DNA of 64,000 nucleotides from Strigamia acuminata. Taxonomy: Eukaryota > Arthropoda > Chilopoda > Geophilomorpha > Linotaeniidae. Position 1 is the stretch's first letter; each line of letters begins with the position of its first letter. Location of the stretch: the NCBI GenBank assembly GCA_949358305.1, contig OX442324.1:7971601-8035600 (forward strand), in the 5' to 3' direction. Shown here in pieces: positions 51,895 to 62,357 of this stretch. Below the pieces are notes generated by a model. It did not search any database. It saw only the letters and a list, made by a program, of their open reading frames with translations, and was not told the origin of the DNA. A program made the position numbers and the translations under genes.

Positions 51895-54129
51895 ACTCTT
51901 ATTGTCGATTTTGCCATCTCGAATCCTTTTCTGCACAAAGCATAGACTTCCGAATTTTCTCAGGTGACGCAAAGATGGTTTCCGACCATAGTAAAGCTCC
52001 ATCGGCGTCTTCTCCGAGTTGAGCTTTGCGATTCTGTTTCTTAAATAGTTGAACGTTAGAATAGCTTCGCCCCAAAATCGATGTTCCAAACCGGCATCGT
52101 AAACGAGCGCACGCATGCCGTTTGCTAACGTCTGGTTCAGTCTTTCGGAAATGCCGTTCTGGGCGGGCGTGTACGCATTCGTCTTCTCATGGGCGATTCC
52201 TTGCTCTTCAAGGTATTGTCCGAACTTGTTAGAGCAAAACTCCATACCATTATCCGTGCGAATGGCTAAAATTGATTTTCCCAACAGTCTTTCTATCCGT
52301 TTCGCATGTTTTTGAAAAATTTCAAATACTTCGTCCTTCTTCTTCATTAAATAGACTGTTGAATAACGAGAGAAGTCGTCCGTAATAGTTAAGAAGTATT
52401 TGTTTCCCGAGAGCGTTGGTGTGCTAAATGCTCCACACACATCCATATGCAACAACTGTAGTGGTTCTGTTGATCTAATCCCTGGTATCGACTTGTGTGA
52501 GACTGCTTTCTTCTTTGCTAACGTGCAAACATCGCATTGCGTGATTGGGACATCGAGAATTGGCAATCCAATTACTACTCCTCGCTTACTCATCTCTTGT
52601 ACACTTGGAAAATAAATATGTCCCAGCCGCTCATGCCAAAGTCTCGCTTTCTCTGGATTAGATGTGCTCTTTGTTGTGTTCTTTGTTGAATTAGTTGGCT
52701 CTTGTTTCTTTTGTTCGCCAACATTCGCTTTGTTGTTCGACTTTTGCTTTAACTTCTCGAAGTCGGGTTTCTGGTCACTCAGTTTGATGAAATATAATCG
52801 ATCCTTCTTCACGCCTTCCATCAACTGTCTTTTCCACTGAGGATTGTATATTTTAACTAGTCCTGAGCCAACGGCGACTTTGCATCGTGCCTCGTCAATG
52901 CATGGTCCCGACAACAAATTTCTTCGCAAGTCTGGCGCATAATAAACTTTCTTAAGCGTAATCGGAATTGTCTCGTTTTCGACTAAACTCATCACGCAGA
53001 CATCCCCGACGCCCTGGATTTGAATCAAAGTTTTCTTATCCGCTTGGCTGATAGTTCCTGTTGTTTCCTTGAAGTTGAAGAATTGGTCTTTATCTTTGCA
53101 AAAGTGTCCAGTGGCCCCGATGTCGTAGATCCAACAATTGTTGGCCGCGCTGCACTGCAACATCTCTTCTTCGCTCAACTCGGTGAGAAAACCGACGTCA
53201 AACATATTCGTGTCCAATTCCTCGACAGTATTCGTATTCTGGCTGTTGTTTGGTGCGAGCTGCGCCGTGCAGTCCCTCGCCCAATGTCCTGGCTGATTGC
53301 ATCGGAAACACGGCCCCCGTCCTGATGATCCGGTTGTGTTTCCCCGAAAATTCCTTGTATTTTTGCCGCCTCGATAATTTGATCGGCCACCTTTCTGTCC
53401 ACCACCATATCCTCGATTGTTTTGGCCACTATTTCCCTGCTGCTGTTGAAATTTGGGCACATTGTCATTATTCTTTGTGTTGGAGTTGCTCGGCCCCGTA
53501 GTGAACGCATCTATGATTGATCCCTGACCCGAATCTCGCCTTTGCTGCGCGAGTCTGCCTTCTTCGGCGACCAACTCCGCTTCGACCTTCTCTAGTGTAA
53601 AATCCTTATCTTCCCATCGATAAATACTCTGCACAATTGACTGGTATTCTTGTGGCAGGTATCGGATTAGTTGAAATGCCTGATATAAATTGTCCAAATC
53701 ATGCTTGACGTCGGCTAGTCGCTTCGCCGCATTGCGTATCTTCGCCGCGAACACGCCGATCGTCTCCGTCGTTGGTTCATACTTTAGGCTGAAGAATTCG
53801 TCCAGCAGACGTATAATTCTCGCCCTCGAGACCGGTTCGAAGTTAGTTTTCAGCGTGTCCCACGCTGTTTTCGCATCTTCGGTCCCGCTGAGCAATTCGT
53901 GGTATTGCTCCTCTATCGCATAATAAATTAGGCTGAATGCTCGTCCCTTTCGTAATTGGTAGTCTGAACGATCTCGCCAAGATGCTCCCGGTGCCAGCGC
54001 TTCTTGTGTTCCATCGGTGAAGGCCCAACATCCGTGATGCATCAACAGCACTTTCATTTGCTGTTTCCACGTATCATAGTTCGTTCTATTCAAAAGTGTC
54101 ACTTTCCTTTCTGGTTTTTCTGCATCCAT
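51895..54129 (-). pseudogene. Copia-C Gag-protease-integrase
   Basis: ATG at 54127-54129 (MDAEKPERKVTLLNR). Copia Gag with NYDTWKQQMKVLLMHHGCW, a Gly/Asn/Arg-rich linker, CCHC knuckle CFRCNQPGHWARDC. The protease site reads YDIGATGHF: the position of the essential Ser/Thr after Asp is Ile, probably inactivating. Integrase zinc finger (LWHERLGHIY...CDVCTLAKK), LLHMDVCG, IRTDNGMEF and GISERLNQT give D, D, E. It ends at the Gypsy-2 LTR; the last eight codons of the open frame past 51895 are LTR sequence. Continuous frame upstream of ATG to 54225 is probably leader. Confidence 0.9.
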
Positions 54130-54815
54130 TGCGAATCGAGTGTCCACCAAGTGAAAAACACCGTATACACACACAGATTTCCTCAAAAACACTTTCAAAA
54201 CAGTTACTCGTGAAAAATAGTGCAATTTCCACGAGGTTAATGCGCTCTTAAAATATGTTAGTATAATTTCCTAACACAGCACTAAGCTAACAATATATTC
54301 ACAATATATTCGAAACAAATAGCAATATAAACAAAAGTTCTAGTCTTCTTGTGTTGTTTTCTCCTCGTTTTAGTGTCTTTTTCGCCTCGAAAATTCGTCC
54401 ATTAAACTTTTCCGCGTTTTTCCAATCCCTTTTCGTCCGCAGCTCGTTCACACTTCCCGTGTGGTTGCCGAGAGTCGTCGTCGTTGCGTATTCCTCGTTG
54501 AGTCGCTTTCTCGACGAAAAATTAACGACACGTCGATCGAACGTATCGCGCGTCGCGATATTCGGAAAATCGTCCGAAAATTGGAAAAGTAAGCTTATTA
54601 ATGAAAAGTTTCGTAATGTTCGAACCCATTTATTCTTCCTGCATCGTTGGATGGTCGATAATCGCTGCTAAAATCGTTGATTGTCGGCACAAACACAGGC
54701 TGATGATCTTCCTCATGGGCGCCGCCATTTTGGATTTGGAGGAGAAACGCTCTCTTTTTCACCTTGTTGACTTGAAATGTTTTCAATCACTCTAGATGTT
54801 TTTCCCACGTTGTTT
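54130..54815 (-). other. Copia-C leader
   Basis: About 0.7 kb between Gag and primer site; no gene. Includes cgtcg/aaaa-rich low-complexity similar in flavour to the Copia-A leader, but the hairpin cluster was not recognised. Confidence 0.6.
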
Positions 54816-54817
54816 GT

Positions 54818-54829
54818 GGCCCATAACCT
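54818..54829 (-). promoter_or_regulatory. Primer binding site, internal initiator tRNA-Met
   Basis: AGGTTATGGGCC in element sense, against the 5' LTR. Complementary to the anticodon-stem part of initiator tRNA-Met (GGCCCATAACC), as in Drosophila copia, where a tRNA half-molecule primes. Different from Copia-A, which uses the 3' end of the same tRNA. Confidence 0.85.
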
Positions 54830-55153
54830 TGTTGTGTATTCATGTAGAATTTGTAGTGACTTGTAAAAACAGTGGATTGGAAAAACATCGACTGGATAAA
54901 GAATCAGAGTCCATCTGTACAGGTGAGTAACAAAACATCAAGTGAGTGTTTATTCATACACCATGTGACTTGTGACATCACCAGAGCCACCTGTAGACAA
55001 CATATACAAGTTACATGTAAACAAAGGCTGTGATTGTCTTCACTGCCAAGCACAAAAAGTAATACATTGATACATAATGCGATAACATGATAATACGATA
55101 CAAGTATAAACATATGCACATAATAGGTGATAAATACACACGATATCTCAACA
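54830..55153 (-). repeat. 5' LTR of Copia-C
   Basis: 324 bp; see 36191-36514. Followed by the GTTTT duplication. Confidence 0.92.
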
Positions 55154-55400
55154 GTTTTTCCGGAGTGAGGTTAATACGTACGTTACGTAACGCCCGCTTC
55201 GTCACAAATTCAGAAGCTTCGATTATGGTTTTGAACTGTGTTCTATCCAGTTCATAATGCATACAAAACTGTGTGAGTTCATCGGGAATCATTTCCGTTT
55301 GATCACAAAGTTTTACTTAACTTGAATTCAAGCTAGATACTTCTTCTGCGGCTTTTTCTTCGGCCACTTTCTCTTCGTTAGGAAGATTGTTTGGATCCAT
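55154..55400 (-). pseudogene. Gypsy-3 Gag N-terminus
   Basis: ATG at 55398-55400 gives MDPNNLPNEEKVAEEKAAEE, then an in-frame TAA at 55317-55319, and the frame continues MIPDELTQFCMHYELDRTQF up to the Copia-C insertion. After removal of Copia-C and one target copy, the frame joins that at 36190. Whether the true start is 55400 (with a nonsense codon) or the Met at 55290-55292 is unclear. Confidence 0.7.
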
Positions 55401-56202
55401 TTATAAAAATATAATTGAATCAATCGGTTACTAATTTAGCGGTGGAAACTTCGAATCGTAACTAGAATCGGATGGCGCAGTCAGGATGGTTACTGGAACA
55501 CGTTTGCTGGTCTGGTCTGGAAGCGAATGATCACTGTCTGATCTGACTCTCCTTTAATAGCAGGGGGCTGGGGATCCCTAGATCTCCTAGCTCCTGATTG
55601 GCTGGTTTGTTATCAAAACAATTTGTATAATGAACGTATTATTTTCGTTATCAGCTCTCTACTAAGTCCGTTCTCTTCGATATTTTAATTTTTACCGATA
55701 AAATAAAATTCCTTCGAGAGATATTCGTAAAATTCCCAAAACTGTATATTTCACAAAAATAAAAAATAAATTCACTTTCGATTTTTTTTGGTTAATTGTT
55801 TCCAATTATTGTAACTTCTCCTTTAATACTGGATTTTTACTTTGAAACTCCATAATTTTGCAAGTTTTTCTTTTTCTTGCGATTCGTTAAACATGTTTAA
55901 ACTTGTTCTTACTTTCATTTCTTTTCAGAATAAAGCAGATATCTAAAATATAACTATTTTTCGAATCTTTGTTATTTAAATTCTCTGAATTCTGAACTTT
56001 TTAACACTCTGAATAGACCTATCTCACTTATCATGTGATAGATTTTAGGAATCTTGTTGCAATTCTTTCGTGCAGAATTGTATTATTCATTTTCTTCGAG
56101 AAAACAAAATATACTTGTAAATAGTAAACTTATTATAAAGTTTTAGTCTTTAAATATCTCAAACATTCACTTTTACAATTCAATCGAATTTAATTGCAAC
56201 CT
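55401..56202 (-). other. Gypsy-3 leader
   Basis: AT-rich, no gene seen. Placed between primer site and Gag. Confidence 0.55.
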
Positions 56203-56221
56203 AATCTCGGTGGGACCTCCA
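56203..56221 (-). promoter_or_regulatory. Primer binding site, tRNA-Gln
   Basis: TGGAGGTCCCACCGAGATT in element sense: 19 nt equal to the complement of the animal tRNA-Gln 3' end (AATCTCGGTGGGACCTCCA). Two nt from a TGTGAC LTR edge. Confidence 0.8.
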
Positions 56222-56223
56222 CG

Positions 56224-56797
56224 TGTGACGGTGACGACCACAACTCCCATTTAACAATGGTACCGGGAAGAGATCGCAATAAATAAACAGTGAATACAAT
56301 ATGAGATAAATACAAGACAACAGAACTATCAATACACTACAGTTTATTGTTGGCAAACAATATGAATGAGCTAAATTATACATAGGACTAATGTCGACAT
56401 TTGGCAAGTTTAACTGACTTATTAAACTATACAATAAATTGGCCAATTGGCCCTGAAATAATATCATTACTTGTCTAGAATATGGGAGCGGTTTCCCCAT
56501 CGCTCGACCTGGTTTATAGATGTCATCTAAGCCGGATGGCTGCGTTCTGGAGTCTGATACGGCTTTGCTGGTTCCTTGGTTCGCTTGTGTAAATTATCGC
56601 ACGTCGATAAATCGAATGATCTGAGAAATACGGTTGACTTTTGTCTGCACCGCCACAACTTTGGGAGGATATTGGTGTAAGTAAATGTGTTCATTTACTT
56701 ATCAATATTCCGATTATGAATTATATTTAATTCATAAGTGTTGTGAGTCTCTACTGGATACTTTCGTCGATAAGTTGTTGTCAACTTATTTGTCACA
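56224..56797 (-). repeat. Candidate 5' LTR of Gypsy-3
   Basis: Begins TGTGACG beside the tRNA-Gln site; a matching GTCACA end occurs at 56797 (574 bp). No second copy is in the window, so the outer end is uncertain. The first hairpins of the array fall inside it. Confidence 0.4.
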
Positions 56798-57841
56798 TTG
56801 AGTTCAATGTATTCGTGTTTTTAAGTCTTCTGACTTGATTAATTAACTTGTTGTCAAGTTAATATTGTTCTGTCATAAATGTAAAGGATAAATGTTAGAC
56901 TTCCCGTCGCAACACACAATTGCCGTCGATAGAAAACGCCTTGCCATGCAGAACGGTATCAAGCGTCCCCTGCATCGCAGCGCGGTCGTTCGTCTAGCGA
57001 TTGACGGCACTACTTCACAGGAGTCGATAGCTCGCGGCTCCGCACAGTAGTTTAGTCCTTCGCGGTACTAATAACAGACTGACTGCTTTGGCACCGAATA
57101 CCATGAGAATTAGTTTACCAAACACTTGGTGCTACTCGTGGTTACTGTAAACAGACTGCTTTGGCACCATCAGGCGATGGAACCAACTCTCAACAATACC
57201 GGTGTTTACTGACGGTTACAGAATGCGTTCATACCGAAAATGACCACTCAGTCCTGCCCGGAGGATACTGAATTGCACAGAAGGCAGGTTCTCCTCGGCG
57301 AGACCGTAAATTGAAACATGTATGCAGCATAACAATCCAATACGTCGGCTTCAATTGCCGGTGGTCGCATGATTCTGTAGAATCATGCAGCGGTTCTTTG
57401 TGAATAAATCAGCAAAGAACCGAGTGGTTTTTCATGGACAACGAATCATATTTCTTAAGTAACAATACCAAACAGAAATAATCAAACGGAGCCGCGGAAT
57501 GGCCGGTTGTTTGGGTTTATATAACCTGACTGGATTAAGGATTAATCCAGTTATCCAATTGGAACAAGGGTTCCACGAATCTCTCCAATCCCGTATCACC
57601 GGAAGTGGATACGGAGGAGCAATATGCTAATTCTCACCACAACCGGAACTGGATACCCAGGACCGGAAATGGGTTCCACCAATCAAATCGATCGGTTGAT
57701 CGATTGACCGCTAAATCTCCTTTTCTGCCGAACTGGAGATTTCACTCATTAGTTATTTGTGAATAATAATTATTAATATATGTTTATATTAATACTAAGA
57801 AATTGTCGTTCCATTCTAATAAATATATTCTTATATTTATT
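56679..57841. repeat. Array of perfect short hairpins
   Basis: Perfect inverted repeats (stem bp/loop nt): 56679-56700 (9/4), 56714-56737 (10/4), 56770-56789 (8/4), 56795-56810 (6/4), 56823-56836 (5/4), 56842-56863 (9/4), 57367-57388 (9/4), 57391-57422 (10/12), 57529-57551 (10/3), 57560-57575 (6/4), 57686-57705 (8/4), 57713-57742 (8/14), 57771-57794 (10/4), 57818-57841 (10/4). Most loops are four nt, several TTGT/TGTT/TTCT. No ORF or transposon coding sequence in the interval; 56864-57366 has few hairpins. Confidence 0.75.
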
Positions 57842-57958
57842 CACTAGTTTCTTTAACTCGTAATTCGTATTTACCGCTGAAACGTAATCACGCCATCTAG
57901 TGGCGACTTGAAGCATTGACAAATGCGGGTTTTGCCAAAAAACTACTAAATTCCGGCC

Positions 57959-58416
57959 GTGCGATTAATAAATAGCACTTATAAACCGTCATATGAATTA
58001 ATGGGACCAAACTTCGAGTCTGCGGTTCAAACCAGCGTGCGCCAACAGTCTATGAAACAGATCCGCGCCGGTACACCACCCGTTCACGACAACGAGTCAA
58101 CTTTCAGCATCACACCGTCGATCCTTGGGGTGGCGGAAGAGATTTTTGAGAGTACCCCTGATGCACAAGTCCAGGATGTCCGAAAATTGAAGCAAAAAAT
58201 GGCCGATCCACGATTATCCAACATTCCATCTGGACAGCAGCCTCGCGGACCACCACTTAGTGCACGACTCTCTCCCGCGATGCGAGAACGTTTCGCGCAA
58301 TCACCGCAGAATGCAAATTTACCGGCGCCGCCTTCTAAACCGGCAATTGTTAATAATGATAATAATTTAAATACAGGTGCACGACCGAAGTTATTGGCCA
58401 AGAAGAACATTCTTTC
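57959..58416 (+). pseudogene. Unknown + strand ORF cut by Copia-D
   Basis: Open for about 150 codons from a stop at about 57944 to the Copia-D LTR edge at 58417. The first ATG is about 58000 (MGPNFESAVQTS). Hydrophilic, Pro/Ser/Gln/Arg-rich with SGQQPRGPPLSARLSPAMRE and an Asn-rich end. Family not recognised; composition is like a Gag linker or a disordered host exon. A possible 3' splice site (TTTATTCACTAG) lies near 57846, but the frame between has a stop. The rest would lie beyond the window on the far side of Copia-D. Confidence 0.4.
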
Positions 58417-59259
58417 TGTTGGTTTATGCATTAAACTTATGTAAAAACACAGTGGTGTGGAAAAACATTAGTGGTTGAAAAGAAGCACACAGTCTTTACT
58501 GGTCAGAAGCAAAACAGTAAGTGAGAATTTATTCTCTGCAATCACATGACCCATAGGTATACAGCGCCACCTTGTGGATGAAATACAAAGTATAAATGTA
58601 AACAAATGCCGTAACACACACGGCTAAGGATTAAAGTAATATGCCGAACAAAGATAATATTGTTACGTGTGGGTTGGGGTGATCCTCACACATAACAAAT
58701 GCTAATTAATTTAGCAAAGACCTTGAAATCCTTTAGGTGAAATGATTGAGAAAACTGATTTATCATTTAAATAAATCTCTTTTATTCTATGGGATTTATT
58801 ACAAACTTAACAAAATCAAATGATAAACATAATCCTTTATTTTACATAAACATAAAGCAAGAAAGCAAGAATGATAATCAAATTATATCTCTATGAATTT
58901 GGAAAGGCGGGGTGGGACCAAGCGCTGTGTGCGCTGGTCCACAGAAGCCTTTACTTACCATGTTAACTGTTTGAGGCTCAGAACATTTCTGCTCTCTCAA
59001 ACCCACTTAGCTCACCAGGTAAACTCTGGGTCCACCCCCGCTCTACTTGATTGATTAGTCCAGTTGCCCTGTGCATAATTAACACAGTGACAACTGGTGA
59101 GCGGATTTGGAAACTCCAGTGTGCCTAGTGAGAGCTTTCAGAATTAATTCTCTAAACAGAGCGTTTAGGCCCGCTGTCGTACAGCGAGGTCTGCGCTCGT
59201 AACAATATGATACAGTTAAATATACATAGCAATTGGCAAATACATGTAATATTCTAACA
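58417..59259 (-). repeat. 3' LTR of Copia-D with solo-LTR insert
   Basis: TGTTAGAA...AACCAACA in element sense. About 295 bp once the 544-bp insert and one target copy are removed, close to the 324 bp of Copia-C. Left flank CTTTC (58412-58416) is the presumed target duplication; its partner is out of the window. Confidence 0.8.
58661..59204. mobile_element. Solo LTR (gypsy-type) inside Copia-D LTR
   Basis: 544 bp, TGTTACG...CGTAACA with 7-bp inverted ends, flanked by a 4-bp duplication ATAT (58657-58660 and 59205-59208). No coding DNA inside. End style and 4-bp duplication match Gypsy-2 (TGTCACG...CGTGACA), but the internal sequence does not. Confidence 0.8.
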
Positions 59260-59271
59260 ATCGGCCCCCTC
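59260..59271 (-). promoter_or_regulatory. Polypurine tract of Copia-D
   Basis: GAGGGGGCCGAT in element sense next to the LTR, as in Copia-C. Confidence 0.85.
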
Positions 59272-59277
59272 ATATTA

Positions 59278-61344
59278 TCAGGCGCTTAAGAGACTCAAAT
59301 CAATTAAGAAACGATTACAAAATTGTACAAGATCAGTTTTATCAATCGATTTTGTAAAAATATCCACAAAATTGCATTTTGTCCCCACATGTACGATTTG
59401 GAGGTTATTTCTTTTTACAAGCTCCCGAATAAAGTGATATCTGACGTCTATGTGTTTTGTTTTACGGTTTTCAACGTTAGATTTGGTAAAATCCACCGTC
59501 GAGATATTGTCACACATGACATGATGAAAGAACTTATCCGCTAGATCGGGAACAATCTCATGTAAGACCCTTACAATCCAGATGTAGTCCTTTACAGTTT
59601 CCGTAAGGGCCACATATTCGGCCTCCATGGTTGACAATGTAACATTCCGCTGCTTGAAGGTCCTCCAGTAAATGGTTGCGCTTCCCAACGTCACAAGAGT
59701 TCCTCCAACGGAGATTCGGTCGTCTCTATTGTTGGCGTAATCGGAGTCACTATATCCAATGACTTCGATTCGATCGTTCGGGAATAACATCAATCCATAG
59801 TTCTTTGTCGTTCTCAAATAGCTGAGCAGGTCTAGCAAGGCAATCCAGTGGTCCCATCCTGGGTTTGACTGGAACTGACTTAGAATGGTAATTGCATAAG
59901 TCATATCGGGTCTCGTCCTTGATCCGATGAACGCCAAAGAACCCAGTAAGCTTCTATAGGGGATTTTCTCCATGATCCTAATGTCATCAATAGTATTTGG
60001 ACAATCTTGTTTTGTGAGAATGGTCGATTTTGTCATCGGTTGAGATCTTATCTTAACTGAGTCTAAATGATTTTTGAATCTTAACAAGACCTTGTTGACG
60101 TACGATCTTTGATGTAGGACCATTTGCTGTTTGTACGAATAAAATTCGACTCCCAAAAGCTTTTTTGTTTGTCCTAAAATGACTAAGTCAAACTGCGTCT
60201 TGATCAAGTTGAGCACGTTGATCGCATCCTCATGATGTTTACCAAAAACGACGATATCGTCCACGTACACGATCAAATATGCAACGGCTCCGTACTTGTC
60301 AACGCAATTGCACCAGTTCACATGCTGCAGGCCGAGTTTCAACAAAGTCTCCTCCAACTCCAAGCCCCATTCTCTACCGGATTGATGTAGTCCGTAAATC
60401 GCTCGAAGGAGTCTGCACACGTAATTCTCTTTGCCTTCACAAACAAATCCTTTTGGCTGACGCATGTAAACCACCTTGTGCAATTTCGCGTAGAGGTAAG
60501 CACATTTGACATCTGCTTGAACGTAGGACCACTTCAGCATGCAAACAAGCAGCGTAAACATGAAGCGTACGATGGAGAAGTCCACTACGGGCGAGAAAGT
60601 CTCCTCGTAAGATTCGCCATACACTTGCGAAAAACCTTGTGCGACGAGTCTCGCTTTGTAGCGTGCGATTTCTCCTTTCTCGTTTGGTTTGGTGGTATAA
60701 ATCCACTTGCATCCAACTATCTTGGTGTCAGGCGGTGGTGGAACCAACTCCCAAACTTCACGTTCGTGCATTGTGCTGATTTCGTCATTCATCGCTTGTC
60801 GCCATTCATTCTTCTCTGGTAAATCTGCTATCTCTTCGTATCGGAGAGGAATATGGACTTCTAGATGATTTGCCTCCAAATCAAAGCTCAAATCGTCTGC
60901 TGTCGTATTTGACTCAGAAGGTTTCTTTTTCCTCTTGTCCTTGAAAAGATGCTCTGGCACTCGAAGATTATGTTCAGCACAATAACGTTTCACGTCCGGA
61001 ATTGAACGTAACTTGGGTTTGTCATAGCCCTCTATCGTGTATTCAACGTCCCTTTGTCCAGTTGGCCTAATCTTTTCCGTCTTCTGCCAAACTAGTGGAG
61101 GTATAGTGCGAGCAGGATTCTGCACTTCAGCTGTCGCTTGTGGCACAGTCCTAGCTCGTAGTTTTTCTTCAGGTAGTCTAAACTTGAGTTTCATTTGAGG
61201 TAACTCCTCTTGTTGTTCTTCTTTCTTCTTAACAGGTATAGGCGGGGGTAGCGGTGGCCTGACGTCTTCATCCGAGTAGTATTGTCGGTCATTATCATCC
61301 AGATTGTCGTCCAAATTGTCGATATACGTCGTATATTTGTTCGG
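59278..61344 (-). pseudogene. Copia-D linker-RT-RNase H, truncated by insertion
   Basis: Open frame with natural stop at 59278. Linker with DNLDDNDRQYYSDEDVRPP, RT (TKIVGCKWIYTTKPNEKG, AQGFSQVYGESYEETFSP, YVDDIVVFGK), RNase H (SRTRPDMTYAITILSQF, STMEAEYVALTE, CDNISTVDFTKS). No stop or shift inside, so this portion is in better shape than Copia-C. The N-terminal residues of the open frame beyond 61344 are Copia-B LTR. Confidence 0.9.
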
Positions 61345-61951
61345 TGTTGGTCCTAAGACCAAATTTGTTGTCGATATCAAATGTTTATATACTATATGTT
61401 TTGTGTTCAAACACATTGTATTGATATTTGATCATTTATTTACTGTTTTCTCTATTTGGATTTAATTTCTGCTGTCCAGTATGTAATTCCATACTTTGCT
61501 TATGTTTTACTTAGATGATTTGTTCTTTAATTTTAAAACTTAATGCTAATAACTGTCACCAGAGTGCTGTGACACTCTTATCCCGAATCCAAGATGGCAG
61601 CGCACACAGGTGTGTGCACTTTCACATCTTTTCACCTTTGGAAATCCATTTATGTAAGATATGGTTTACTTTTCATTAAACTTTTATGTTTTTAAGTGTT
61701 TACCTTCACTTTAGAGCACCTTCAGTGCTATTTAAGCGCATATAAGCGACCATAAGTCGCGCGCTCGCTCGAATCGCATCACGCGCTCGCTCGAATCGCA
61801 TCACGCGCTCGCTCGAATCGCATCACGCGCTCGCTCGAATCGCATCACGCGATTCTGTTATCGGAATTAACCGTCGCGCATTTGCGACGCGCTTTATTTC
61901 ACGCTTCCACATCGGTTCATTTGCCGATTATTTGCGCACCACTCACCTACA
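61345..61951 (+). repeat. 5' LTR of Copia-B copy 2
   Basis: TGTTGG...CCTACA, 607 bp. The distal about 400 bp match the LTR at 13213 closely (from taactgtcaccagagtgctg on), the first about 205 bp much less. TATA-like gcatataagcg at about 61738. Confidence 0.9.
61761..61848 (+). repeat. 22-bp minisatellite in Copia-B LTR, 4 copies
   Basis: Four units against three in the LTR at 13213. Here every unit reads ctcgctcg; in the other copy two units read ctcggtcg. Confidence 0.88.
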
Positions 61952-61952
61952 G

Positions 61953-61964
61953 TGGTAGCAGAGG
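61953..61964 (+). promoter_or_regulatory. Primer binding site, initiator tRNA-Met 3' end
   Basis: TGGTAGCAGAGG one nt after the LTR; 12 matches to the tRNA-Met 3' complement, then it diverges (tctgg in place of atgg). Confidence 0.8.
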
Positions 61965-62357
61965 TCTGGGGACGATCTGCTCTTATTTTTCACCTAATTT
62001 TCGGCGTAATTTTCGCGGGATTCGCGATTTTTGCGGCGAAATTCATTTTATTTTCAGATTTCGCCGATTTCGACGATTTTCGCCCGAATCTTTGCTTCGA
62101 AACGTTCGATCGACGTTCTGGACTGCCAGGGCAGTCTATTTCACCATTGCTTCGTTAATTTTGTCCGAAATTCCGCGGGATTCGGGAATTTCGCGACAAA
62201 TTTTTGTTTTTTTTTAGGTTTTTCGTCAATCTGGATTCATTTCTTCGCTTAGCACGTTGCGGCGGATACAACGAGAATCCGATACACGTTTATCGGCGGC
62301 TTAGTTCCTCGGTGAACGGTCGTAATCACCGATCTTTAGAACATTTTCACGAAGAGC

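Larger units (their letters stand above)
36191..55153 (-). mobile_element. Copia-C element, hosting Gypsy-2
   Basis: Two 324-bp LTRs (36191-36514 and 54830-55153), differing at about 3 sites. Perfect 5-bp target duplication GTTTT (36186-36190 and 55154-55158) in the Gag gene of Gypsy-3. Gag-protease-integrase lie at 51895-54129 and the rest of the ORF at 36545-38801; Gypsy-2 sits between. One nonsense codon in RT and an altered protease site. Confidence 0.93.
32192..56797 (-). mobile_element. Gypsy-3: decayed gypsy element hosting Copia-C
   Basis: Minus-strand Ty3/gypsy element. On the right: candidate LTR, tRNA-Gln primer site, leader and the Gag N-terminus (55154-56797). After the Copia-C block, the rest of Gag, protease and RT follow (32192-36190). 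It is cut at 32192 by the presumed Gypsy-4 LTR, and RNase H and integrase are not found. Frameshifts and a stop in Gag and RT show it is the oldest layer of this nest. Confidence 0.75.
58417..61344 (-). mobile_element. Copia-D (relative of Copia-C), 3' part in window
   Basis: Minus-strand copia with 3' LTR, polypurine tract, RNase H, RT and linker, interrupted at 61345 by Copia-B copy 2. The remaining 5' part must lie to the right of the window. The LTR resembles that of Copia-C (aaaaacaNtggNNtggaaaaaca and gtgagNNtttattc blocks) but holds an inserted solo LTR. Confidence 0.88.

Noticed and set aside
55473-55490. tggcgcagtcaggatgg on the + strand resembles a tRNA-Ser primer site
   Set aside because: No LTR edge precedes it and the surrounding element (Gypsy-3) is on the other strand with a clear tRNA-Gln site.
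56201-56500. 99-codon minus-strand ORF with a hydrophobic stretch
   Set aside because: Lies in the candidate LTR and primer site of Gypsy-3; hydrophobicity follows from AT-rich sequence.
56679-57841. CRISPR array as explanation of the regular hairpins
   Set aside because: Stem sequences all differ, no constant repeat, spacing irregular, and the context is eukaryotic.
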